Assembly (NCBI RefSeq): GCF_000424325.1
Contig: NZ_AUJR01000006.1
Span: forward strand, 105,132 to 169,131
Direction: 5' to 3'
DNA from: [Clostridium] clostridioforme AGR2157
GTDB taxonomy: Bacteria; Bacillota; Clostridia; Lachnospirales; Lachnospiraceae
DNA length: 64,000 bases
The notes under the pieces are model-generated. The model had not been told where the DNA came from. It saw nothing but the letters and a program-made list of their open reading frames with translations, and made no database searches. Made by a program: the position numbers and the translations under genes. This document shows positions 23,687 through 31,522 of the stretch, piece by piece (position 1 is the first letter of the stretch; each line of letters opens with the position of its first letter).

Positions 23687-25423
23687 ATGAATACGTTTAA
23701 TCCGCTTGAAGTGACAAAAACCAAATATTTGTTCTTTACTGGAAAGGGCGGCGTAGGTAAGACTTCGGCTGCCTGTGCTACTGCCTTATCGCTGGCCGAT
23801 TGGGGGCAAAAAGTTCTGCTTATCAGCACCGACCCGGCTTCCAATCTGCAAGATGTGTTTGCAATGGAATTAACCAATAAAGGGACGCCCATCCCTGCCG
23901 TTCCCAATTTGGTAGTGGCGAACCTTGACCCCATCCAAGCAGCGGCTGAATACCGGGAAAGTGTAATTGCCCCTTATCGTGGCATCATGCCGGATTCAGT
24001 AATTGCCAATATGGAGGAACAACTTTCCGGTTCCTGTACCATCGAAATTGCAGCGTTTAACGAGTTTTCCAACTTCATCACTGACCCGGACGTACAGCAA
24101 AAGTACGACCACATCATTTTTGACACTGCTCCTACCGGCCACACCTTGCGGATGCTCCAGCTTCCTTCTGCGTGGAGCAACTTTATCAGTGAAAGCACCC
24201 ACGGGGCGTCTTGTTTAGGCCAGCTCTCCGGTTTGGAAAGTAAGAAGGCGGTCTATAAAGAGGCGGTTGCGACATTAGCCGATAGAAAACGCACAACCCT
24301 TATTCTTGTAACTCGCCCGGAAGATGCCCCGCTGAAAGAAGCGCAGCGGGCTTCATTGGAACTGGCTGATTTGGGTGTGAATAATCAAATTCTGGTGGTG
24401 AATGGCGTCCTGCTCCAAAGCGACGATGCCATATCTGAAAAGCTATACCAGAAACAGCAGGCAGCATTGGCAGCTATTCCCGATAGTCTGAAGGCACTCC
24501 CCACTTACCAGATACCGCTGCGGGCCTACAACATCACCGGCCTTGAAAATGTCCGCTCTATGCTGCGGGAAGATCGTCAGGAGGTAAAAGTAGAGGCTCC
24601 TAACACAGAACATTTTTATGGGCTACACGATGTTGTGGATTCCATTGACACAGCCGGGAGAAAGGTCATTTTCACAATGGGCAAAGGTGGTGTAGGCAAG
24701 ACAACTGTTGCCGCCGCTATCGCCCTGGGGCTGGCGCAGAAAGGGAAAAAGGTTCATTTGACGACCACTGACCCCGCGGCCCATCTGAAATTTGTGCTGG
24801 AACGGGCTGACAATATCACTATGAGCCATATTGATGAACACGCCGAACTGAAAAAGTATCAGGAGGAAGTGTTGTCCAAAGCAAGAGCCAACGGCCTTTC
24901 CGGGGAAGATATTGCCTATATTGAGGAAGATCTGCGTTCCCCCTGCACACAGGAAATTGCCGTGTTCCGTGCATTTGCAGAAATTGTGGAAAAGGCAGAC
25001 GAACAGATTGTTGTCATTGATACAGCTCCCACCGGCCATACACTGCTCCTGTTGGAATCCACCGAGAGCTACGACAAGGAGATACAGCGTACCAAGGGCG
25101 AAACGCCGGAATCTGTCAAGCGGCTGCTGCCCCGGTTGAAAAGCGAGGAAACAGAGGTTGTCATCGTTGCCTTGCCGGAGGCCACCCCGGTCTATGAGGC
25201 CCTGCGGCTAGAAGATGATCTTAAGCGGGCACAGATTGCGGCGAACTGGTGGGTCATCAATCAATCTTTCTATCAGGCGGGAACCACCAACACCCTGCTG
25301 AAAGCAAAGGCCAGTAACGAAGTGGAGTGGATCAACCGCATCGACAAACACATGGGCGGAAAGTTTGCTCTTGTGGCATGGAGCGCCGACCAGATTAAAG
25401 GCGATAAACTGCTGGAACTATGA
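23687..25423 (+). CDS. arsA: Arsenite-stimulated ATPase ArsA
   Basis: A 578-residue two-domain ATPase. Both halves have the deviant Walker A GKGGVGKT (residues about 20 and 330) and the switch motif DTAPTGHTL. Metalloid-site cysteines appear in SGSCTIEIAAF, GASCLGQLSG and RSPCTQEIAVF. ArsA receives As(III) from ArsD and energises efflux through the membrane carrier. It follows arsD by 24 nt behind AAGAAAGG. Length is normal for the family and the frame is intact. Confidence 0.95.
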   Translation: MNTFNPLEVTKTKYLFFTGKGGVGKTSAACATALSLADWGQKVLLISTDPASNLQDVFAMELTNKGTPIPAVPNLVVANLDPIQAAAEYRESVIAPYRGIMPDSVIANMEEQLSGSCTIEIAAFNEFSNFITDPDVQQKYDHIIFDTAPTGHTLRMLQLPSAWSNFISESTHGASCLGQLSGLESKKAVYKEAVATLADRKRTTLILVTRPEDAPLKEAQRASLELADLGVNNQILVVNGVLLQSDDAISEKLYQKQQAALAAIPDSLKALPTYQIPLRAYNITGLENVRSMLREDRQEVKVEAPNTEHFYGLHDVVDSIDTAGRKVIFTMGKGGVGKTTVAAAIALGLAQKGKKVHLTTTDPAAHLKFVLERADNITMSHIDEHAELKKYQEEVLSKARANGLSGEDIAYIEEDLRSPCTQEIAVFRAFAEIVEKADEQIVVIDTAPTGHTLLLLESTESYDKEIQRTKGETPESVKRLLPRLKSEETEVVIVALPEATPVYEALRLEDDLKRAQIAANWWVINQSFYQAGTTNTLLKAKASNEVEWINRIDKHMGGKFALVAWSADQIKGDKLLEL

Positions 25424-25434
25424 GAGGAAAAATT

Positions 25435-25687
25435 GTGAGCCAAAAACCAAAAGTTGCTTTTATATATTCACAATTCCTGCCGAAGTCAAATTGCGGAGGC
25501 ATTAGGCAGACATTTTGTTGCTGATATATTCGACAGCTATTCTGCCGGAAGTGAAACCAAGCCGCGAATCAATCAGGATGCTGTCCGGCTGATGAAAGAC
25601 CTCTATGGGATAGATATGGAGAGTGCGCAATATAGTAAAACCTTTGACAGCATCCCGCAGCCACGCAAATTTAAGGAGGTGATTGCC
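25435..25687 (+). pseudogene. arsC: Broken arsenate reductase arsC (LMW-phosphatase type)
   Basis: A GTG at 25435 with a ribosome site begins VSQKPKVAFIY; the frame then shifts near 25466-25471 to give HNSCRSQIAEALGRHF, the P-loop region of thioredoxin-type ArsC. NQDAVRLMKDLYGIDM follows. After TFDSIPQP the sequence jumps straight to the acr3 ribosome site, so the C-terminal half with the reducing cysteines is deleted. There is a frameshift plus a 3' deletion. The remnant runs in frame into acr3, which makes a false fused open frame. Confidence 0.85.
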
Positions 25688-26728
25688 ATGAAAAAAGGAA
25701 GTGATACAGGTATCAATTTCTTTCAACGGTATCTGACAGTATGGGTATTCTTGTGCATGGTGGTAGGTGTGCTTCTGGGGCATTTTGCTCCAGCGTTCCC
25801 GGAATTGCTGGCCCAGTTTGAATATGCCCGCATTTCTATTCCGATGGTTATTCTGATTTGGGTTATGATTTACCCAATGATGCTGAAAGTGGATTTCCAG
25901 AGCATCCGCAATGTCGGCAAAAATCCAAAAGGGCTTTTTGTAACATGGATTGTAAACTGGCTTATCAAGCCGTTTACCATGTATGGGATTGCCAGTCTGT
26001 TTTTCTTTGTACTGTACAAGGGTTTCATTACACCGGAACTGGCAACGAAGTATCTGGCCGGTGCGGTGCTGCTGGGGGCGGCCCCCTGCACAGCGATGGT
26101 GTTTGTGTGGAGTACGCTGACAAAGGGAAATCCGGCCTATACAGTGGTACAGGTGGCGACTAACGATTTAATCATTTTATTAGCCTTTGTGCCTATCGTT
26201 AAATTCCTGCTGGGGGTGTCCAACGTCAGCGTTCCCTTTGATACGCTGATTTTAAGCGTGGTGCTGTTTGTAGTCATCCCGCTGGCAGGCGGCATATTAA
26301 CCCGTATCTTTGTGACCCACAGCAGGGGTACAGAGTATTTTGAAAATGTGTTTGTCCACAAATTTGACTCCGTTACCACGGTGGGGCTGCTGCTGACACT
26401 GATTCTTATTTTTATGGGACAGAGTAAGGTCATTTTGGAAAATCCGTTGCACATCGTATTGATTGCGGTGCCGCTGATCTTGCAGACCTTCTTAATCTTC
26501 TTTATCGCCTATGGCGCCTGTAAGCTGTTGAAGTTACCGCACGATATTTCCGCTCCGGCGGGGATGATCGGCGCATCCAACTTCTTTGAACTGGCCGTTG
26601 CCGTTGCGGTTGCCCTATTTGGAACGACAAGCCCTGCGGCACTGGCAACTACCGTCGGCGTGCTGACAGAGGTGCCAGTTATGCTGACGCTTGTAAAGAT
26701 TGCTAATAAAACTCATAAAAGATTTTAA
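25688..26728 (+). CDS. acr3: Arsenite efflux carrier Acr3
   Basis: A 346-residue member of the ACR3 (BASS superfamily) arsenite permeases with about ten membrane segments. Landmarks are FPELLAQFEYARISIPM, MIYPMMLKVDF, GAAPCTAMVFVW (conserved Cys in TM4) and GASNFFELAVAVAVALFG. It extrudes As(OH)3 and is probably energised by ArsA. I chose the ATG at 25688 because AAGGAGGTG lies 7 nt upstream and the length then matches the family. The open frame that extends further upstream is the arsC remnant. It is the last ars gene before a terminator. Confidence 0.93.
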   Translation: MKKGSDTGINFFQRYLTVWVFLCMVVGVLLGHFAPAFPELLAQFEYARISIPMVILIWVMIYPMMLKVDFQSIRNVGKNPKGLFVTWIVNWLIKPFTMYGIASLFFFVLYKGFITPELATKYLAGAVLLGAAPCTAMVFVWSTLTKGNPAYTVVQVATNDLIILLAFVPIVKFLLGVSNVSVPFDTLILSVVLFVVIPLAGGILTRIFVTHSRGTEYFENVFVHKFDSVTTVGLLLTLILIFMGQSKVILENPLHIVLIAVPLILQTFLIFFIAYGACKLLKLPHDISAPAGMIGASNFFELAVAVAVALFGTTSPAALATTVGVLTEVPVMLTLVKIANKTHKRF

Positions 26729-26813
26729 GTAGGTGTATAGAGGTAGGCTAAAATGTGTCGCCCTTACCCTGAATTTAATAATTTTCCCACAACTCATTGA
26801 TAATATTGGATAC

Positions 26814-26848
26814 GGCTAGTCCGTAAACTCTTTCGGACTGGCTGTTCT
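26814..26848 (+). terminator. Terminator after acr3
   Basis: GCTAGTCCG pairs with CGGACTGGC (9 bp, one G-U) around a 10-nt loop, followed by TGTTCTTTCTTT. It closes the arsenic operon 86 nt after the acr3 stop. Confidence 0.65.
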
Positions 26849-26944
26849 TTCTTTAAAATATGCGCAATGTAAAGATACTGTGCATATTTTGCGTACATTT
26901 TTAAAACAGTAAAAAAAATAATAGTAAAATAATTTATTTTGCGC

Positions 26945-26973
26945 TTTACATTTATACAAAAATAATATATTCT
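26945..26973 (+). promoter_or_regulatory. Candidate promoter in the 26849-27124 gap
   Basis: TTTACA at 26945-26950, 17-nt spacer, TATTCT at 26968-26973. This AT-rich gap of about 360 nt before the lipoprotein has no supported gene; other near-matches exist, so the assignment is weak. Confidence 0.35.
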
Positions 26974-27124
26974 TCTTAATGAAAAAATGTTTACATATTC
27001 TTAGGAGAAAATTAGGGAGGAAAGAGTGAAAAATAACTGAATGGTTTAGAAAGACTTTACCATCTGCGGGGGTGAAATAAATTCGCCACTCCTCCTTGCT
27101 CTGTAGTATATTGCTATTCCATAT

Positions 27125-27202
27125 AAGAATTATAAAACAAAGAGTGGAGGGGCACAACATTTTTCATAACTTGTTTGTGCCTTGAGCGAAGCGAAAGGAA
27201 TG
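27125..27202 (+). repeat. Shared leader element, copy B (upstream of the lipoprotein)
   Basis: Begins AAGAATTATAA and ends GAGCGAAGCGAAAGGAATG, as copy A at 23069 does. Here GGCACAA and TTGTGCC form the stem instead, so the hairpin is kept while its sequence differs. It contains the ribosome-site region of the 27212 gene. Confidence 0.65.
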
Positions 27203-27211
27203 ATAAAAAAT

Positions 27212-28294
27212 ATGAAGAAAATATTTGTAATTCTGCTTGTAGCTGCTATGACGGCTTCACTTGCTGTTGGTTGTGGTAACAATTCAGACAGTAACAAAAC
27301 AACTGATGAGGCATCCGAGGAGACGGCAGAGCCAGAGAAAAACAAAGAAGAAGGCGCAATTCAAAGTGGAACAGTTACTTGCAACATTGATATGTCTCAG
27401 TATGAAAAAGGCAAGGTTGTTCGTGTATGGCTGCCGGTTGCTCAGTCAAACGATTATCAGACAATTGAAGATGTAAACTTCGATGCAAATGGCATAGATG
27501 CAGAGATTAATGAGGATGCCCTCGGCAATCAAATGTTGTATGTTGAGTGGGATGCTGATGCAGAGCCAGAAAGCCGTACAGCAAGCTTATCCTTCCACGT
27601 TACCAGACCGGAAATTTTACGCCCTGAGTTAGTTGAAGAAGGTACCGTAGACTCAGACTTAGATGAGTATCTTGTAGCTTCCAGTACAATTCCGGTAAAT
27701 GGAGAGGTAAAAGAGCTGGCTGATGAGATTACGAAAGACGAGACAACTTATCTCGGCAAGGCCAGAGCAATCTATGACTGGGTTATTGCCAATATGAATC
27801 GTGATGAAAGTGTTGTAGGATGCGGAAAAGGCGATGTGTGCGCGCTGCTAGACACAAAGAGCGGAAAGTGCACCGATATCAACTCTGTTTTCATCGGATT
27901 ATGCCGATCAGTTGGTGTTCCTGCCCGCGAGATGTTCGGTGTTCGTATCAATGATACCGATATCACTAAAAATCAGCATTGCTGGGCAGAGTTTTATCTG
28001 CCTGGAACCGGATGGGTTGCAGCAGATCCGGCAGACGTTCTGAAGGCTGTTTTAAAGAATAATTGGGATAAGGAATCTGATGAAGCAAAAGAGATGCAGG
28101 AATATTATTGGGGAAATTGTGACGAGAAACGAGTTGAGCTTTCAAGTGGTCGTGACATTACGTTATCCCCTACACAGAGCGGAGAAGCACTGAATAATTT
28201 CGGATACCCATACGCTGAGATTGATGGAGAAGCAGTGGATTATTATTCTCCGGATACCTTTGTATATACCATTTCATTTGCAGAAGATAATTAG
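27212..28294 (+). CDS. Transglutaminase-like domain lipoprotein
   Basis: A 360-residue exported protein. A signal peptide (MKKIFVILLVAAMTAS) ends in the lipobox AVGC, followed by an acidic Ser/Thr/Glu linker. A transglutaminase-like (papain-fold) core has the triad Cys in SGKCTDINSVFIGLCRS, His in NQHCWAEFYLPG and Asp in VAADPADV. Such proteins act outside the cell as peptidases or amide hydrolases; no substrate can be named. I prefer the ATG at 27212, which opens the signal peptide; an ATG at 27200 overlaps the ribosome site. Base composition is lower in GC than flanking core genes, which fits acquisition with the ars region. Confidence 0.82.
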   Translation: MKKIFVILLVAAMTASLAVGCGNNSDSNKTTDEASEETAEPEKNKEEGAIQSGTVTCNIDMSQYEKGKVVRVWLPVAQSNDYQTIEDVNFDANGIDAEINEDALGNQMLYVEWDADAEPESRTASLSFHVTRPEILRPELVEEGTVDSDLDEYLVASSTIPVNGEVKELADEITKDETTYLGKARAIYDWVIANMNRDESVVGCGKGDVCALLDTKSGKCTDINSVFIGLCRSVGVPAREMFGVRINDTDITKNQHCWAEFYLPGTGWVAADPADVLKAVLKNNWDKESDEAKEMQEYYWGNCDEKRVELSSGRDITLSPTQSGEALNNFGYPYAEIDGEAVDYYSPDTFVYTISFAEDN

Positions 28295-28330
28295 ATCTCT
28301 TGTTGTTAGAATATTGCTATTATTGATATG

Positions 28331-28543
28331 TTATAAAGGAGTTGTTGGTGTGAGCCCCGTCAAGCAGACAATATAAAATTTTGTGTTGCCCAGTTTACGC
28401 TGGGCAACATCAGCTCCTCCATCCGGTTTATGACGGGAGACTGTCTTGTTGGTGACACCCAGCTTTTCACCCAGCTCTGCCTGGGTCATCTTTTTGTCTT
28501 TTCTCAGTCCAGCTATAAATTTCCCTATTTGATTTAGATTCAT
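28331..28543 (-). pseudogene. Truncated XRE-family regulator
   Basis: A good ribosome site (AAGAGGTGATAGT) and the start of an XRE helix-turn-helix are present: IGKFIAGLRKDKKMTQAE then LGEKLGVTNKTVSR. In intact relatives a WE-containing segment and a longer C-terminal part follow. Here the frame jumps at codon 37 into unrelated sequence (HKPDGGADVAQ) and ends at 70 codons. The DNA-binding domain is incomplete. The deletion junction lies near a 10-bp hairpin at 28384. A short plus-strand start (AAAGGAG then GTG at about 28350) is also cut off here. Confidence 0.65.
28384..28409. terminator. Short perfect hairpin at the junction
   Basis: TGTTGCCCAG pairs with CTGGGCAACA (10 bp) around a 6-nt loop. 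On the minus strand it is followed by an A/T-rich run including TTTT, so it may terminate there. It could also be a small recombination-prone palindrome at the broken XRE gene. Confidence 0.45.
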
Positions 28544-28762
28544 ACTATCACCTCTTGGATAGAGTATACCAAATTTGAGCTGCTTTTTCTTCCCCGCAAA
28601 CAGCGAATATAAATAAAATGATACCGAGCCCCATGCCGAGCTCTATGCTGTGGGCAGATGTTTGCTGATAAATGCCTGCCGGAAAATTTCTGCGGGTAGA
28701 TTTTTTCGGACAAATCCTGCCCTGGCAAATTTATCCTTGGCCGGGAATTGCGAAAAACAGTA

Positions 28763-28791
28763 TTGACAAAGATAACAATACGAGTAATAGT
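28763..28791 (+). promoter_or_regulatory. Candidate promoter of the M20 hydrolase-permease-ade operon
   Basis: TTGACA at 28763-28768 followed by TAATAG after 16 nt. It lies about 100 nt before the 28892 start. The rest of the 28544-28891 gap contains no gene that I can support. Confidence 0.45.
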
Positions 28792-28891
28792 GATATTATA
28801 GCATTGTATGCAGAAATCGTGGAACACTAGAAACTGAATTTTTAAACAGATTCCGGTACAGCCCACGCCGCGCAGCAGAGGAGGTGTAAGT

Positions 28892-30130
28892 ATGGATATT
28901 AACGAGGACAGGTTGTGGTCAGATATCCAGGAGTTGGGAAGGATTGGGCGAAATTCGGACGGCGGCATCACGCGTCTGTCCTTTACGCCCCAGGACCGGC
29001 AGGCACAGGACTGGCTGGAAACCAGGATGAGGGACGCCGGGCTTGCCGTGAGGGAGGATGCGGCCGGCAATCTGATCGGGGAGCTTTATGGCAGCCGGCC
29101 TGAAAAGCCATGCGTCATGTGCGGCTCCCATTACGATACCGTGCCGGAGGGCGGGCGGTTTGACGGGACCCTTGGCATCCTCTCGGCCCTGGAGGCGGTA
29201 CGGAGGATTCGGGAACAGGGAATTGCCACGGAGCGGACCATACGCCTGGCAGCCTTTAAGGACGAGGAGGGAAGCCGTTTTGGATATGGGATGGTGGGCA
29301 GTAAATCCATCTGCGGCATACTGGACCCCGCGGGACTTACGTCCAGGGACAAGGATGGAATCTCCCTGGAACAGGCCATGACTGATTACGGATGCAGGCC
29401 CCGCCAGCTGGCCTCCTGCAGAATGGAGGATGTGGGGGCGTATCTGGAGCTTCACATCGAGCAGGGAAAGGTGCTGGAGGACTATGGGGCATCCATCGGA
29501 GTTGTAAGCGGCATAGCCGGGCTGGTGCGGTATACTGTGGAGATTCGGGGAGAAAGCGGACACGCAGGCGCCACGCCCATGAAGGACAGAAAGGATCCGG
29601 TTCCTGCCATGTGCCGGTGGATTGGCAGGGTGACGGAGCTGGCAGAGGGACGGGAGTCATGCGTGGCCACCGTGGGCTCCATTGCCGCATATCCCGGAGC
29701 ACGAAATGTAATCTGTGAGCGTGTAGTGTTTTCGCTGGACCTGCGCTCCATCTATGAGGAGGACCTGAGGGAAATCGTGGACGAGATGGAACGATACGGG
29801 GCAGAGCTGTCCTCACTCCACGGAGTGGGAGTCGGCCTGCGGCTGGACCTGGCACTTCCCCCATGCCGCTGCCATGAACCCTTCCGGGAAGCCATAAAGA
29901 ATATCTGCCGGTCAGAGGGATATTCTTTTATGGAACTGATGAGCGGGGCAGGCCATGACTGCATGAATTTTAAGGATGTGTGCCCTGCTGCCATGATTTT
30001 CGTGCCGTCAAGGGGCGGCCTGTCCCACCGGAAGGAGGAGTTTACTTCCAGGGAAGACTGCGCCCGCGGTACCAGGGTTTTACTGAGGCTTCTGCTTGAG
30101 ACGGCAGGCGTTTCTGATATGATTGACTGA
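28892..30130 (+). CDS. M20-family N-carbamoyl-amino-acid hydrolase / allantoate amidohydrolase-like
   Basis: A 412-residue amidase/hydantoinase-type M20 metallohydrolase. The metal ligands are visible in GSHYDTVPEGGRFDG (His, Asp), KDEEGSRFG (Glu-Glu), LELHIEQG (His) and SGAGHDCMN (His). Family members cleave N-carbamoyl amino acids, ureidoglycolate or allantoate, releasing ammonia. Next to a purine permease and adenine deaminase, an allantoate/ureide role in purine breakdown is plausible but not proven. GAGGAGGTGTAAGT precedes the ATG. The next gene starts 14 nt after the stop. Confidence 0.87.
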   Translation: MDINEDRLWSDIQELGRIGRNSDGGITRLSFTPQDRQAQDWLETRMRDAGLAVREDAAGNLIGELYGSRPEKPCVMCGSHYDTVPEGGRFDGTLGILSALEAVRRIREQGIATERTIRLAAFKDEEGSRFGYGMVGSKSICGILDPAGLTSRDKDGISLEQAMTDYGCRPRQLASCRMEDVGAYLELHIEQGKVLEDYGASIGVVSGIAGLVRYTVEIRGESGHAGATPMKDRKDPVPAMCRWIGRVTELAEGRESCVATVGSIAAYPGARNVICERVVFSLDLRSIYEEDLREIVDEMERYGAELSSLHGVGVGLRLDLALPPCRCHEPFREAIKNICRSEGYSFMELMSGAGHDCMNFKDVCPAAMIFVPSRGGLSHRKEEFTSREDCARGTRVLLRLLLETAGVSDMID

Positions 30131-30144
30131 CAAAGGAGATTACT

Positions 30145-31476
30145 ATGGAGAAATTAGAAGAATTTTTTAAATTAAAAGAAAGGGGAACCAGTGTCAAGAT
30201 AGAGGTCCTGGCGGGTATTACCACGTTCATGACCATGGCCTATGTGCTGGTGGTCCAGCCCGGCGCCATCATTGGTTTTGGGGATGCGGTATCCTTTACG
30301 GACATCAACGGGCTGGTTATCACCAAGGAGGCAATTGCGGTTACATGTGCTGTCATCAGCGCGCTCATTACCCTGCTCATGGGCTTTTATGCCAACCTGC
30401 CCTTTGCGCTGGCAACGGGAATGGGAACCAACTTCATGTTTGGCGCTCTGCTTCAGTCCAATACCCTGTCCTTTGGCGCCATCATGGCCATAACCCTGAT
30501 ATCCGGCCTGATTTTTGTGGTCCTGACTATTTTCGGGGTAAGGGATTTGATTGTCAAGGCCATACCTAAGAACATAAAGGTGGCCATTGGGTCGGCAATC
30601 GGTTTTTACATTGCCTATCTGGGATTTAAGAATTCGGGCATCGGCACCTTTACCAATGGAATCGGAATGGGGAATTTCAAGGAGCCGGCTGTATTCATCG
30701 CCCTGCTGGGGCTGATTATCATTGCCATTCTGACGGCATACAGGGTAAACGGCGCCATCCTCATCGGCATTATCGCGGTCACAGTGATGGGAATTCCTCT
30801 GGGCGTGACCACCCTGCCGGATACCTTTGCCAAAATGCCGGATTTTTCATCCTGGGGAAATATTGTGTTCTGCTTTGACTTCAAAGGACTGTTGTCCTTC
30901 CAGGCCATCATATATGTGTTCATTGCCTTTTGCGGGGACTTTTTTTCCACGTTGGGAACCGTGCTGGGAGTGGCCGGCAAGGCCGGTATGCTGGATGAGG
31001 ACGGGAACATGCCCGGAATCCAGAAACCCTTCCTGGTAGACGCCATCGGCACCTGTGTGGGAGCCTGTACCGGCAATACCACCATCACCACCTTTGTGGA
31101 ATCCACATCAGGCGTGGAGGCAGGCGGCAGAACCGGCCTTACCAGCATTGTGGTAGCCATTCTCTTTGCCGTCATGGTATTCTTTTCGCCCCTGATTCTG
31201 ATGATTCCGGACGCGGCCACTGGACCTGCCCTTATCTTTGTGGGATTTCTGATGGTATCAGGTATCAGGAACATTGATTTCAGCGATTTCACGGAAGCCT
31301 TCGGCCCGTTTGTCATGATTATGTTTGTTATTTTCTGCGGAAGCATTGCGGCTGGAATCGCGGCAGGCATCCTGGCATATATCATAATCAAGACTGCTAC
31401 GGGTAAGTTCAGGGAGCTGCATCCGGTCATGTATGTGCTGGCCATTCCGCTGGTCATGTATTTTGTGTTTAAATAG
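30145..31476 (+). CDS. NCS2-family purine permease (AzgA/PbuG-like)
   Basis: A 443-residue polytopic membrane protein of the AzgA branch of NCS2 transporters. Landmarks are VEVLAGITTFMTMAYVL-type start (IEVLAGITTFMTMAY), ATGMGTNFMFG, GDFFSTLGTVLGVAG and GNTTITTFVESTSGVEAGG, the last being the conserved substrate-site segment. Proton-coupled import of hypoxanthine, adenine or guanine is expected. It is cotranscribed with the M20 hydrolase before it and adenine deaminase after it (46-nt gap). Confidence 0.92.
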   Translation: MEKLEEFFKLKERGTSVKIEVLAGITTFMTMAYVLVVQPGAIIGFGDAVSFTDINGLVITKEAIAVTCAVISALITLLMGFYANLPFALATGMGTNFMFGALLQSNTLSFGAIMAITLISGLIFVVLTIFGVRDLIVKAIPKNIKVAIGSAIGFYIAYLGFKNSGIGTFTNGIGMGNFKEPAVFIALLGLIIIAILTAYRVNGAILIGIIAVTVMGIPLGVTTLPDTFAKMPDFSSWGNIVFCFDFKGLLSFQAIIYVFIAFCGDFFSTLGTVLGVAGKAGMLDEDGNMPGIQKPFLVDAIGTCVGACTGNTTITTFVESTSGVEAGGRTGLTSIVVAILFAVMVFFSPLILMIPDAATGPALIFVGFLMVSGIRNIDFSDFTEAFGPFVMIMFVIFCGSIAAGIAAGILAYIIIKTATGKFRELHPVMYVLAIPLVMYFVFK

Positions 31477-31522
31477 AAGAATTGTTAACAGAATTATATT
31501 TGTAAAGAAGGGAAGGATAGAG

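Noticed and set aside
25454..26728. ArsC-Acr3 fusion protein
   Set aside because: The arsC part is truncated and frameshifted, and acr3 has its own AAGGAGGTG site and ATG at 25688 giving the normal family length.
28738..28755. Sigma-54-like element TTGGCCGGGAATTGCG before the M20 hydrolase
   Set aside because: Spacing is again 9 nt, and a sigma-A type promoter follows it.
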